20,531 bases of DNA from Acidimicrobiaceae bacterium (lineage in GTDB: Bacteria; Actinomycetota; Acidimicrobiia; Acidimicrobiales; Salinilacustritrichaceae). The stretch lies in the NCBI GenBank assembly GCA_003476595.1, contig DMTU01000149.1:1570-22100 (forward strand), given 5' to 3'. Positions 13,666-20,531 of this stretch are shown in pieces. A program made the translations under genes and the position numbers. Position 1 is the first letter of the stretch. Each line of letters opens with the position of its first letter. The notes beneath the pieces are model-generated. The model did not search any database, was not told the origin of the DNA, and worked only from the letters and a program-made list of their open reading frames with translations.

Positions 13666-14886
13666 ATGGAGCACGTCGACATCGCCGTCATCGGTGGAGG
13701 CCCCGCGGGCGCGGCGACCGCCATCCGGGCCGCCCGGGCCGGCGCCAAGGTCGTCGTGTTCGAGAAGGGCAAGCACGGCCGCGACAAGGTCTGCGGCGAC
13801 GGGCTCACCCCGCGGGCCGTCGGCGCGCTCCAGGAGCTGGAGATCCCCTACGAGGACGAGGCCCACCGCATCGACGGGCTGCGCATGATCGCCGGCCGCC
13901 AGCGCCGGCAGCTGCCCTGGCCCGAGCACGGCCGGTTCCCGTCCCACGGCGCGGTGTGGCCCCGCAAGCGCCTCGACGCGCACCTGATCGACGCCGCCGA
14001 GAAGGCCGGCGCCGAGCTGGTGTACGAGACCGAAGCCCTCCCGATCCTCGACGGCCACGTCGTGCGCGGCGTCACCGCCGGCGGGCGCACCGTGCACGCC
14101 GACCTCACCGTCGTCGCCGCCGGCGCGCAGGGCAAGGCCGCCCGCATGCTCGGCGCCGAGCGCGACCCCGACGAGCCCTTCGGCCTGGCGATCCGGGCCT
14201 ACGTCGAGTCCCCCCGCCACGCCGATCGCCACCTCGAGGCCTGCCTCACGCTGCGGGACCGCAGCGGCACCGCGGTGCCCGGCTACGGCTGGATGTTCCC
14301 CTGCGGCGACGGCACGGTGAACATCGGCGTCGGCGCGCTCAGCACGATGAAGCGGTTCACCGACCTGAACCTCAACACGCTGCTCGACGACTACCAGGCC
14401 CTCGTGCGCGACGAGTGGGGCGTCGGCGAGTACCTCGCCCGCCCCCGGGCGTGGCGCCTGCCGATGTCGTCGGTGAAGCGACACGGGCCGGGGTGGGTGG
14501 CCATCGGCGACGCCGCCGGCCTCGTGAACCCGATGAACGGCGAGGGCATCGACTACGGCCTCGAGTCCGGGATGCTCGCCGCCGACCTGTTCCTCGAGAG
14601 CCCGTCCACCGCTCCGGCCCGGTACGACATCGAGATCGGCGAGCGCTTCGACGCCTTCCTGCGCACGGGCCGGCGGTTCTCGTTCCTGATCGGCCATCCG
14701 TGGATCCTGCGCAACGGCCTGCGGGTCGCGGTCGGGACGCAGAAGATCGCCGACATCACCCTGTCGGTCATGGGCAACCTCGTCGACAACGAGACGCCCG
14801 GCGCCGCCGGCCGGGTGATGCGCATCGCCGACCGCACCCTCGCTGCCGCGGACCCGCTCCTCCGCAAGACCCGCGCCGCCTCCTGA
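13666..14886 (+). CDS. FAD-dependent geranylgeranyl/menaquinone reductase-like protein
   Basis: A 406-residue flavoprotein of the geranylgeranyl reductase family, which saturates double bonds of isoprenoid chains. The N-terminal Rossmann motif is VIGGGPAGAATAIRAARAGAKVVVFEKG (8-35), followed by KVCGDGLTPRAVGAL (41-55) with the Cys43 typical of the family. The second FAD motif is AIGDAAGLVNPMNGEGIDYGLESG with Asp282. The C-terminal part has amphipathic segments suited to membrane contact. Actinobacterial relatives include the menaquinone beta-unit reductase MenJ; without other menaquinone genes nearby I cannot choose between quinone and lipid or carotenoid substrates. ATG 13666 gives the full Rossmann strand; the longer open frame is the antisense-like shadow of the GNAT gene. 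Confidence 0.85.
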   Translation: MEHVDIAVIGGGPAGAATAIRAARAGAKVVVFEKGKHGRDKVCGDGLTPRAVGALQELEIPYEDEAHRIDGLRMIAGRQRRQLPWPEHGRFPSHGAVWPRKRLDAHLIDAAEKAGAELVYETEALPILDGHVVRGVTAGGRTVHADLTVVAAGAQGKAARMLGAERDPDEPFGLAIRAYVESPRHADRHLEACLTLRDRSGTAVPGYGWMFPCGDGTVNIGVGALSTMKRFTDLNLNTLLDDYQALVRDEWGVGEYLARPRAWRLPMSSVKRHGPGWVAIGDAAGLVNPMNGEGIDYGLESGMLAADLFLESPSTAPARYDIEIGERFDAFLRTGRRFSFLIGHPWILRNGLRVAVGTQKIADITLSVMGNLVDNETPGAAGRVMRIADRTLAAADPLLRKTRAAS

Positions 14887-14905
14887 GGCTTCCTCACGCG
14901 CAGAC

Positions 14906-14921
14906 CGACCGCCGACGGTCG
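14906..14921 (+). terminator. Possible hairpin terminator after the flavoprotein gene
   Basis: CGACCG (14906-14911) and CGGTCG (14916-14921) pair around the 4-base loop CCGA, starting 20 bases after the stop codon. Outer GCGC repeats may extend it. There is no T-run, which is common in high-GC actinobacteria. The remainder of this 133-base gap holds only the promoter-like box at 15008. Confidence 0.33.
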
Positions 14922-15007
14922 ATCCGCGCGCTGAGAACGACGACCGGCGGGTTCCGTGCGCGCCGATCGACTCGTGGAGGTCGGATGGCGCGCGAGGAAC
15001 GGTGGGG

Positions 15008-15013
15008 CAGGAT
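15008..15013 (+). promoter_or_regulatory. Candidate -10 box, leaderless, for the acyl-CoA carboxylase gene
   Basis: CAGGAT has A at 2 and T at 6 of TANNNT and ends 6 bases before GTG 15020. It helps decide that start against the earlier in-frame GTG at 15002. Confidence 0.33.
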
Positions 15014-15019
15014 GGCGAC

Positions 15020-18000
15020 GTGCCAGCCATCCGACGACTGCTGATCGCCAACCGCGGGGAGATCGCCGTCCGCATCGCCCGGACCGCCCGAGCGGAGGGG
15101 ATCGAGACCGTGATCGCCCACGCCGAGGACGAGGCCGACGCGCCGTTCGTGCGGGCGGGTGACGACACCCAGGCGCTGGCCGGCACCGGTCCGGCCGCCC
15201 ACCTGTCGGTCGACGGCGTGGTCGCTGCGGCGGTGGCGGCGGGCTGCGATGCGATCCACCCCGGCTACGGCTTCCTGAGCGAGAACCCCGAGCTGGCCCG
15301 GGCGTGCCGGGAGGCCGGCATCACCTTCGTGGGTCCCGGCGTCACCCAGCTCGAGACCTTCGGCGACAAGCTCCGCGGGCGGGCGGTGGCCGCGGCCGCC
15401 GGGGTCCCGGTGCTCGCTGCCACCACCGGTGCCACCGACCTGGCCGCTGCGGGGGCGTTCTTCGACGAGCACGGTCCCCTGATGGTGAAGGCCGTCGCCG
15501 GCGGCGGTGGGCGGGGGATGCGCGTGGTCACCGAGCGGGCCGAGCTGGCCGAAGCCATGGCGGCGTGCGCCCGGGAGGCCGCCGCCGCCTTCGGTGACGA
15601 CGCCGTCTACGTCGAGGAGCTCCTCACCGGGGCCCGCCACGTGGAGGTCCAGATCGTGGGCGACGGGCAGCGGGTCGAGCACCTGTACGAGCGCGACTGC
15701 ACGTTGCAGCGCCGCCGGCAGAAGGTGATCGAGACGGCGCCGGCATGGGACCTGGCACCGTCGATCCGGGTGCAGCTGCAGGACGCCGCGGTCCGCCTGG
15801 GCGAGCACGTCGACTACGACTCGCTCGGCACGGTGGAGTTCCTGGTCTCCGGGGAGCGCATCGCCTTCATCGAGTGCAACGCCCGGCTCCAGGTCGAGCA
15901 CACCGTCACCGAGGCGATCACCGGGCTCGACCTCGTGCAGCTCCAGCTGGCGCTGGCCGGCGGGTCGTCGCTCAGCTCGCTGGGCATGTTCGCGGCCCCG
16001 CCGGCGTCGGGCGCCGCCCTCCAGGCGCGCGTGCTGATGGAGACCATCGGCGCGAACGGCGAGGCGGTTCCGGCGGGCGGGACCATCACGAGGTTCGAGG
16101 CGCCCGGGGGCGTCCGCGTCGACACGTTCGCCGAGGACCCGTCCACCCTGGCGGGCTACACCACGAGCCCGCGCTACGACTCCCTGCTGGCCAAGGTCGT
16201 GGTCACCGCCGACGGGGTCGACGAGCTGCTCGACGCCGCGAGGGGCGCCCTCGACGACCTCGCCATCGAGGGGGTGGAGACCAACGCCGCGTTCCTCGCT
16301 GCGGTGCTGCGTGACCCAGCGGTGCGCGACGGTGACATCGACACCACGTGGTTGGAGGCCAACGCGGCGCGTTTGGGCGGAGGCGCACCGACGTCCGGTC
16401 GGGCCGGCGCCACCGTGGACCGCACCGACCCGCTGGCCGTGCTGGAGCACGGCCGTCCCCGGGATGGTGCGACACCAGCACTGCCAGAACGGGAGGACGG
16501 GTCCACGATCGCCGTGCGCGCCCCGATGCAGGGCACCGTCGGTTCGATCGCCGTGTCGGTGGGAGACGAGGTCGCCGCCGGCACAACCGTGGTCGTGATG
16601 GAGGCCATGAAGATGGAGCACGTCATCACCGCGCCCCGGGGCGGCATCGTCCGCCGCATCGGCGTGGAGGTCGGTGACGCCGTGTTCGCCGGCCACGACC
16701 TGGTGGTGCTCGAACCGGCCGAGGTCACGGCGACGGCGGGCCTGGCCGAGGAGGACGTCGACCTCGACGAGATCCGGCCCGACCTCGCCGAGGTGATCGA
16801 ACGACATGCCCACGGCCTGGACGAGAACCGCCCCGACGCCGTCGAGAAGCGCCGCAAGCTCGGGAAGCGCACGGCCCGCGAGAACGTGGCCGACCTGATC
16901 GACGACGGATCGCTCATCGAGTACGGCCCCCTCGTCGTGGCGGCCCAGAAGAAGCGGCGGACCATCGAGGACCTGCGCGAGAAGACCCCGGGCGACGGCC
17001 TGGTGGGGGGCGTGGCCACGGTCGGCGGGCACCCGGTGGCCGTCGCGTCCTACGACTACACGGTGCTGGCCGGCACCCAGGGCCTGAACAACCACCGCAA
17101 GAAGGACCGGCTCTTCGAGGTGGCCGAGCACAACCGGCTGCCGGTCGTGTTCTTCACCGAAGGGGGCGGCGGGCGCCCGGGGGACACCGACGGCACCGGC
17201 ATCGCCGGCCTGGACTGCCTCGCGTTCCACTACTTCGGCAAGCTCTCCGGGCTCGTGCCGCTGGTCGGCATCGCCAGCGGGCGCTGCTTCGCCGGGAACG
17301 CGGCGATCCTCGGCTGCTGCGACGTCGTCATCGCCACCCGCGACGCCAACATCGGCATGGGCGGGCCGGCGATGATCGAGGGCGGCGGCCTCGGCGTCTA
17401 CCGGCCCGAGGAGGTCGGCCCGATCGAGGACCAGATCGCGTCCGGGGTCGTCGACGTGGCCGTCGAGGACGAGGTCGAGGCTGTCGCCGTCGCCAAGCAG
17501 TACCTGTCGTACTTCACCGAACCGGACCTGGGCGTGTGGGACTGCGCCGACCAGCGCTGGCTGCGCCGGGCGATCCCGGAGAACCGGCTGCGGGTCTACG
17601 AGGTGCGGGGCGTCATCGAGACGATGTTCGACGCCGGCTCGGTCCTCGAGCTGCGACGGGGCTTCGGCCACGGGATGGTCACCTCGCTCGCCCGCATCGA
17701 GGGCCGGGCGGTGGGCGTCATCGCCAACGACCCCGCCCACCTGGCCGGTGCCATCGACAGCGACGCCGCCGACAAGGCCGCCCGGTTCATGCAGCTGTGC
17801 GACGCCCACGACCTGCCCATCGTGTTCCTGTGCGACACGCCCGGGATCATGGTCGGGCCCGACGCCGAGCGCACCGGCCTCGTCCGCCACGCCAGCCGGC
17901 TGTTCGTCACCGCCGGCGGGCTGAGCGTCCCGTACATGACCGTGGTGCTGCGCAAGGGCTACGGGCTCGGTGCGCAGGCGATGGCGGGCGGGTCCTTCCA

Positions 18001-18310
18001 CGCCCCGCTGTTCGTCGTCGGCTGGCCGACCAGCGAGTTCGGCGGGATGGGTCTGGAGGGTGCGGTGAAGCTCGGGTACCGCAACGAGCTCGCCGCCATC
18101 GAGGACCCCGAGGAGCGCCGCCGCACGTTCGACGAGATGGTCGAGCGCATGTACGAGGTGGGCAAGGGCACCTCCATGGCGGCCGCCTTCGAGATCGACG
18201 ACGTGATCGACCCGGTGGACACCCGCCGCTGGATCACCACCGGCCTGGCCGCCGCGCCGGCACCGGCGCCCCGCACCGGCAAGAAGCGCCCGAACATCGA
18301 CACCTGGTGA
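15020..18310 (+). CDS. Single-chain biotin-dependent acyl-CoA carboxylase (long-chain type)
   Basis: A 1096-residue enzyme that carries all parts of an acyl-CoA carboxylase in one chain. The biotin carboxylase half (about 1-450) shows CDAIHPGYGFLSENPELA, the ATP-grasp loop from Lys157 (KAVAGGGGRGM), CTLQRRRQK from Cys227, and IECNARLQVEHT with Glu285, Asn287 and catalytic Arg289. The biotinyl domain (about 495-570) has EAMKMEH with biotin-accepting Lys531. The carboxyltransferase (about 593-1096) has EGGGGRPGD near 714 and oxyanion-type loops GMGGPAMIEGGG near 780 and GAQAMAGGSF near 984. The order and length agree with the characterised single-chain long-chain acyl-CoA carboxylases of mycobacteria and related bacteria, rather than with two-subunit acetyl/propionyl enzymes. 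It would carboxylate an acyl-CoA using bicarbonate and ATP; the chain length is not certain. Confidence 0.93.
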   Translation: MPAIRRLLIANRGEIAVRIARTARAEGIETVIAHAEDEADAPFVRAGDDTQALAGTGPAAHLSVDGVVAAAVAAGCDAIHPGYGFLSENPELARACREAGITFVGPGVTQLETFGDKLRGRAVAAAAGVPVLAATTGATDLAAAGAFFDEHGPLMVKAVAGGGGRGMRVVTERAELAEAMAACAREAAAAFGDDAVYVEELLTGARHVEVQIVGDGQRVEHLYERDCTLQRRRQKVIETAPAWDLAPSIRVQLQDAAVRLGEHVDYDSLGTVEFLVSGERIAFIECNARLQVEHTVTEAITGLDLVQLQLALAGGSSLSSLGMFAAPPASGAALQARVLMETIGANGEAVPAGGTITRFEAPGGVRVDTFAEDPSTLAGYTTSPRYDSLLAKVVVTADGVDELLDAARGALDDLAIEGVETNAAFLAAVLRDPAVRDGDIDTTWLEANAARLGGGAPTSGRAGATVDRTDPLAVLEHGRPRDGATPALPEREDGSTIAVRAPMQGTVGSIAVSVGDEVAAGTTVVVMEAMKMEHVITAPRGGIVRRIGVEVGDAVFAGHDLVVLEPAEVTATAGLAEEDVDLDEIRPDLAEVIERHAHGLDENRPDAVEKRRKLGKRTARENVADLIDDGSLIEYGPLVVAAQKKRRTIEDLREKTPGDGLVGGVATVGGHPVAVASYDYTVLAGTQGLNNHRKKDRLFEVAEHNRLPVVFFTEGGGGRPGDTDGTGIAGLDCLAFHYFGKLSGLVPLVGIASGRCFAGNAAILGCCDVVIATRDANIGMGGPAMIEGGGLGVYRPEEVGPIEDQIASGVVDVAVEDEVEAVAVAKQYLSYFTEPDLGVWDCADQRWLRRAIPENRLRVYEVRGVIETMFDAGSVLELRRGFGHGMVTSLARIEGRAVGVIANDPAHLAGAIDSDAADKAARFMQLCDAHDLPIVFLCDTPGIMVGPDAERTGLVRHASRLFVTAGGLSVPYMTVVLRKGYGLGAQAMAGGSFHAPLFVVGWPTSEFGGMGLEGAVKLGYRNELAAIEDPEERRRTFDEMVERMYEVGKGTSMAAAFEIDDVIDPVDTRRWITTGLAAAPAPAPRTGKKRPNIDTW

Positions 18311-18323
18311 GAGCGACCCCCCG

Positions 18324-20036
18324 ATGAGCCCCCTCGACGGCCCCTTCGACCGCTACCCGCGCTTCGACGAGCTCACCGAGCACCTCCAGCGCCTCGCCGC
18401 CGAGCACCCCGACCTGCTCGACCTCGACGTCCTGGGCCGGAGCCACGAGGGGCGGGAGCTGTGGATCGCCACGGTCACCAACACCGCCACCGGCCCGCAC
18501 GACGAGAAGCCGGCCGTCTGGCTCGACGGCAACATCCACGCCAGCGAGGTCACCGCCTCGGTCGCCTTGCTCCACCTGCTCAGCCACCTCTGCACCGGGC
18601 ATGGCACCGACGAGCGCATCACCCGCGCCCTCGACACCCGCACCTTCTACGTCGTGCCCCGGGTCAACCCCGACGGTGCCGAGCTGGCGCTGTCCGAGGT
18701 GCCCTTCGTGGTCCGCTCGACCACCCGGGCCTGGCCCCGGCCCGAGCAGCGCGAGGGGCTCGTCGGCGGCGACGTGGACCACGACGGCCGCAGCCTCCAG
18801 ATGCGGGTCGAGGACCCGAACGGCACGTGGAAGCCGCATCCGTCGATCCCGAAGCTCCTGGTCGCCCGCGAGCCGGACGAGGACGGTCCCGGCCAGTACT
18901 ACCGGCTGCTGCGCGAGGGCCACGTCGAGGGCTACGACGGCGTCAACATCCCCTCGGCCCCGCCGCTCGCTGGCATCGACTCGAACCGGAACTTCCCCTA
19001 CCAGTGGCGCCGCTTCCCCGACGGCGGGGGCTTCGGGTGGGGGCACGGTGACTTCCCGACCAGCGAGCCGGAGGTGCGCGCCGTCGTCCAGGGCGTCGTG
19101 GACCGCCCCAACATCGGCATCTACTTCGCCCACCACACGTATTCGGGCGTGATCCTGCGCCCGTACTCGGACCGGCCCGACGACGCGTTCCCCACCGTCG
19201 ACAAGTGGACCTACGACGAGCTCGGCCGTCGCGCCGAGGAGATCACCGGCTACCCGTACCTCGGCGTGTACGACGGGTTCCGCTACGACCCCAAGGACGT
19301 CATCACCGGCGTCGGCGACGACTGGGCCTACGACCACCGCGGGCTGTTCGCGTGGACCACCGAGTTCTGGAACCCGCTGACGGCTGCCGGCATCGAGGAC
19401 CCCCACCCGATCGAGTGGTACCGGGACCACACCCTCGACGACGAGCTGAAGCTGCTCGCCTGGGTGGAGGAGAACGTGCCGGAGGGGTACGTCGACTGGT
19501 ACCCCTTCGACCACCCCCAGCTCGGCCGGGTGGAGCTCGGCGGCTGGCACGCAGCGGCGGTGTTCCGGAACCCACCGCCCCACCTCCTCGAGGCCGAGGT
19601 CGCGCCGCACTCCGAGCTGGCGGTGCACCAGGCCCTGTGCCTGCCCCGGCTGCGGATGCGGGACACCTCCGTCGAGCAGCTCGGCGAGGACACCTGGCAG
19701 GTGCGCGTCGTCGTGGAGAACGCCGGCTGGCTCCCGACCAACGTGACGAAGCGGGCCGAGGACGTGCGGGTGGCGACGCCGGTCGAGGCGCGGGTGGCGC
19801 TCCCCGATGGCGCCTCCCTGGTCCACGGGACGGCGCGGGTCGAGCTCGGCCAGCTGTCGGGGCGTGCCCTGCGCCGCTCGGCGGTGGGCATGTTCGGCCC
19901 GCCCAACGACGGCACCGGCGACCGCGGGTCCGCGACGTGGACGGTCCGCGCTCCTGCGGGTACATCCGTCGAGGTGGTCGTGCGCAGCGACCGGGCCGGC
20001 GTCGTGCGCGCCTCCGTGGATCTCACGGCGCGGTGA
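18324..20036 (+). CDS. M14 family zinc carboxypeptidase-like protein
   Basis: A 570-residue metallopeptidase with the M14 layout. Zinc ligands are His72 and Glu75 in GNIHASEV and probably His270 or His271 in FAHHTYSGV. Substrate carboxylate binding comes from NRNFP at 221-225, and the general base is Glu347 in WTTEFWNP. Between 72 and 221 lie RVNPDGAELAL and a roughly 80-residue insertion rich in acidic residues. After the catalytic domain a beta-rich module (about 430-570, with VVVENAGWLPTNVT) resembles a CARDB/transthyretin-like domain. There is no signal peptide, so a cytoplasmic or non-classically exported protein is implied, which is unusual for the family. The start lies 13 bases after the carboxylase stop, so the two genes are probably one transcript. 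The peptide substrate is unknown. Confidence 0.9.
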   Translation: MSPLDGPFDRYPRFDELTEHLQRLAAEHPDLLDLDVLGRSHEGRELWIATVTNTATGPHDEKPAVWLDGNIHASEVTASVALLHLLSHLCTGHGTDERITRALDTRTFYVVPRVNPDGAELALSEVPFVVRSTTRAWPRPEQREGLVGGDVDHDGRSLQMRVEDPNGTWKPHPSIPKLLVAREPDEDGPGQYYRLLREGHVEGYDGVNIPSAPPLAGIDSNRNFPYQWRRFPDGGGFGWGHGDFPTSEPEVRAVVQGVVDRPNIGIYFAHHTYSGVILRPYSDRPDDAFPTVDKWTYDELGRRAEEITGYPYLGVYDGFRYDPKDVITGVGDDWAYDHRGLFAWTTEFWNPLTAAGIEDPHPIEWYRDHTLDDELKLLAWVEENVPEGYVDWYPFDHPQLGRVELGGWHAAAVFRNPPPHLLEAEVAPHSELAVHQALCLPRLRMRDTSVEQLGEDTWQVRVVVENAGWLPTNVTKRAEDVRVATPVEARVALPDGASLVHGTARVELGQLSGRALRRSAVGMFGPPNDGTGDRGSATWTVRAPAGTSVEVVVRSDRAGVVRASVDLTAR

Positions 20037-20045
20037 GGGCAGCGC

Positions 20046-20071
20046 GGGGCCGGATCCGTGCGGTCCGCCCC
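20046..20071. terminator. Hairpin between convergent genes, probable bidirectional terminator
   Basis: GGGGC-C-GGATC at 20046-20056 pairs with GGTCC-GCCCC at 20062-20071 (one bulged C and a G-T pair) around a 5-base loop, giving a 10-bp GC-rich stem. It lies 10 bases after the carboxypeptidase stop and 35 bases past the end of the convergent transporter gene. There is no T-run. Confidence 0.5.
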
Positions 20072-20105
20072 CTCAGGCCACGGGGGTGATCCGTCCTGCG
20101 CACGT

Positions 20106-20531
20106 TCATCCGACCCCTCCGGCGATCCGGGCCGCATCGGGGGAGCGCAGAAGGCGAAGCATGGCCCAGACACCGACCAGCGGCCCGGCGGCGAGGACGG
20201 CGAACGCCCATCGCCAGGTGACCAGCTCGACCAGCTCCGGGATGAGCCAGATCGTGACGACCGTGAGCGTGAACCCGGCGGCGAGCTGGAGCGTGACGGC
20301 CGTACCGACGTAGCGCTGATCGGCGAGCTCGGTGACGATGGCCGAGAACTGCGCCGAGTCGGCCACCACCCAGAACCCCCACACCAGGCCCACGGCCAGC
20401 ACCAGCGGCACCGGTGCGGTGTGGAGCCACCCGATCGCGACAGCGCAGCCCCCGCTGATCACCATCGAGAGCGCGGCCGTCCGCGTCCGCCCCCAGCGAT
20501 CGCCGAGCACACCGCCCACGATGCAGCCGAC
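20106..20531 (-). CDS. MFS transporter, C-terminal part (5' end outside window)
   Basis: The frame is open to the window edge, so only the last roughly 140 residues of a Major Facilitator transporter are seen. It begins with the loop motif GGVLGDRWGRTRT, the MFS motif-A type cytoplasmic loop, and then has four membrane helices: SMVISGGCAVAIGWL, VPLVLAVGLVWGFWVV, VTLQLAAGFTLTVVTIWLI and WAFAVLAAGPLVGVWAML. Four helices after such a loop fit the second half of a 12-helix protein (helices 9-12). A charged tail ends the protein. The substrate cannot be inferred. It converges on the carboxypeptidase gene. Confidence 0.85.
   Translation of the reverse strand, partial: VGCIVGGVLGDRWGRTRTAALSMVISGGCAVAIGWLHTAPVPLVLAVGLVWGFWVVADSAQFSAIVTELADQRYVGTAVTLQLAAGFTLTVVTIWLIPELVELVTWRWAFAVLAAGPLVGVWAMLRLLRSPDAARIAGGVG

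Noticed and set aside
14894..18001. A 1035-residue open frame on the - strand across the carboxylase gene
   Set aside because: It is a shadow of the carboxylase, whose motifs are in the + frame; the low-complexity composition shows no family signature.
1..20531. CRISPR arrays, tRNA genes, insertion-sequence ends or phage genes
   Set aside because: No regularly spaced repeats, cloverleaf-like segments, transposase or integrase motifs were seen when reading both strands.

Overview
The window is very GC-rich, tightly packed chromosomal DNA. The strong GC bias at third codon positions, the leaderless-looking promoters and the gene families suggest a high-GC actinobacterium, possibly an Acidimicrobiia-like lineage; that placement is inference. 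I see no rRNA, tRNA, insertion sequence, phage or CRISPR.

Left part (1-4394, + strand): the C-terminal end of a sensor histidine kinase, a small GNAT acetyltransferase, a SRPBCC/START-like protein, and a P-type ATPase of the Ca2+/Mn2+ class. The 137-base leader of the ATPase has the features of a yybP-ykoY manganese riboswitch: a perfect 7-bp P1 and near-consensus core strands. The 3' strand of P1 could alternatively pair with the Shine-Dalgarno of the ATPase, so a switch mechanism can be proposed from the sequence alone.

Middle-left (4395-6316) is a gene graveyard. It holds a PAP2 phosphatase remnant in three frames with pieces missing, a lipoprotein gene with a probable frameshift at its end, a RIO/ABC1-like kinase without its N-lobe start, and the last 84 residues of a FtsX/MacB-type ABC permease. 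The kinase and permease fragments abut head to head at about 6045-6062. This is a rearrangement scar, or less likely an assembly join.

Middle (6321-10624, - strand): a compact phenylalanine/tyrosine catabolic operon, transcribed phenylalanine 4-hydroxylase, 4-hydroxyphenylpyruvate dioxygenase, fumarylacetoacetase, homogentisate dioxygenase. Junctions are overlapping or 7 bases apart, and the metal ligands and active-site residues are visible in each enzyme. The aminotransferase and the maleylacetoacetate isomerase are not in the window. A perfect inverted repeat upstream is a candidate operator.

Right part: a divergent pair, amidase (-) and alpha/beta hydrolase (+), then on the + strand a second GNAT, a geranylgeranyl/menaquinone-reductase-like flavoprotein, a single-chain biotin-dependent acyl-CoA carboxylase (biotin carboxylase, biotinyl domain and carboxyltransferase in one polypeptide), and an M14 zinc carboxypeptidase-like protein. 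A strong hairpin separates the last from a convergent, incomplete MFS transporter at the right edge. Several genes have a TANNNT-like -10 box ending 6-8 bases before the start codon, which points to leaderless transcription.
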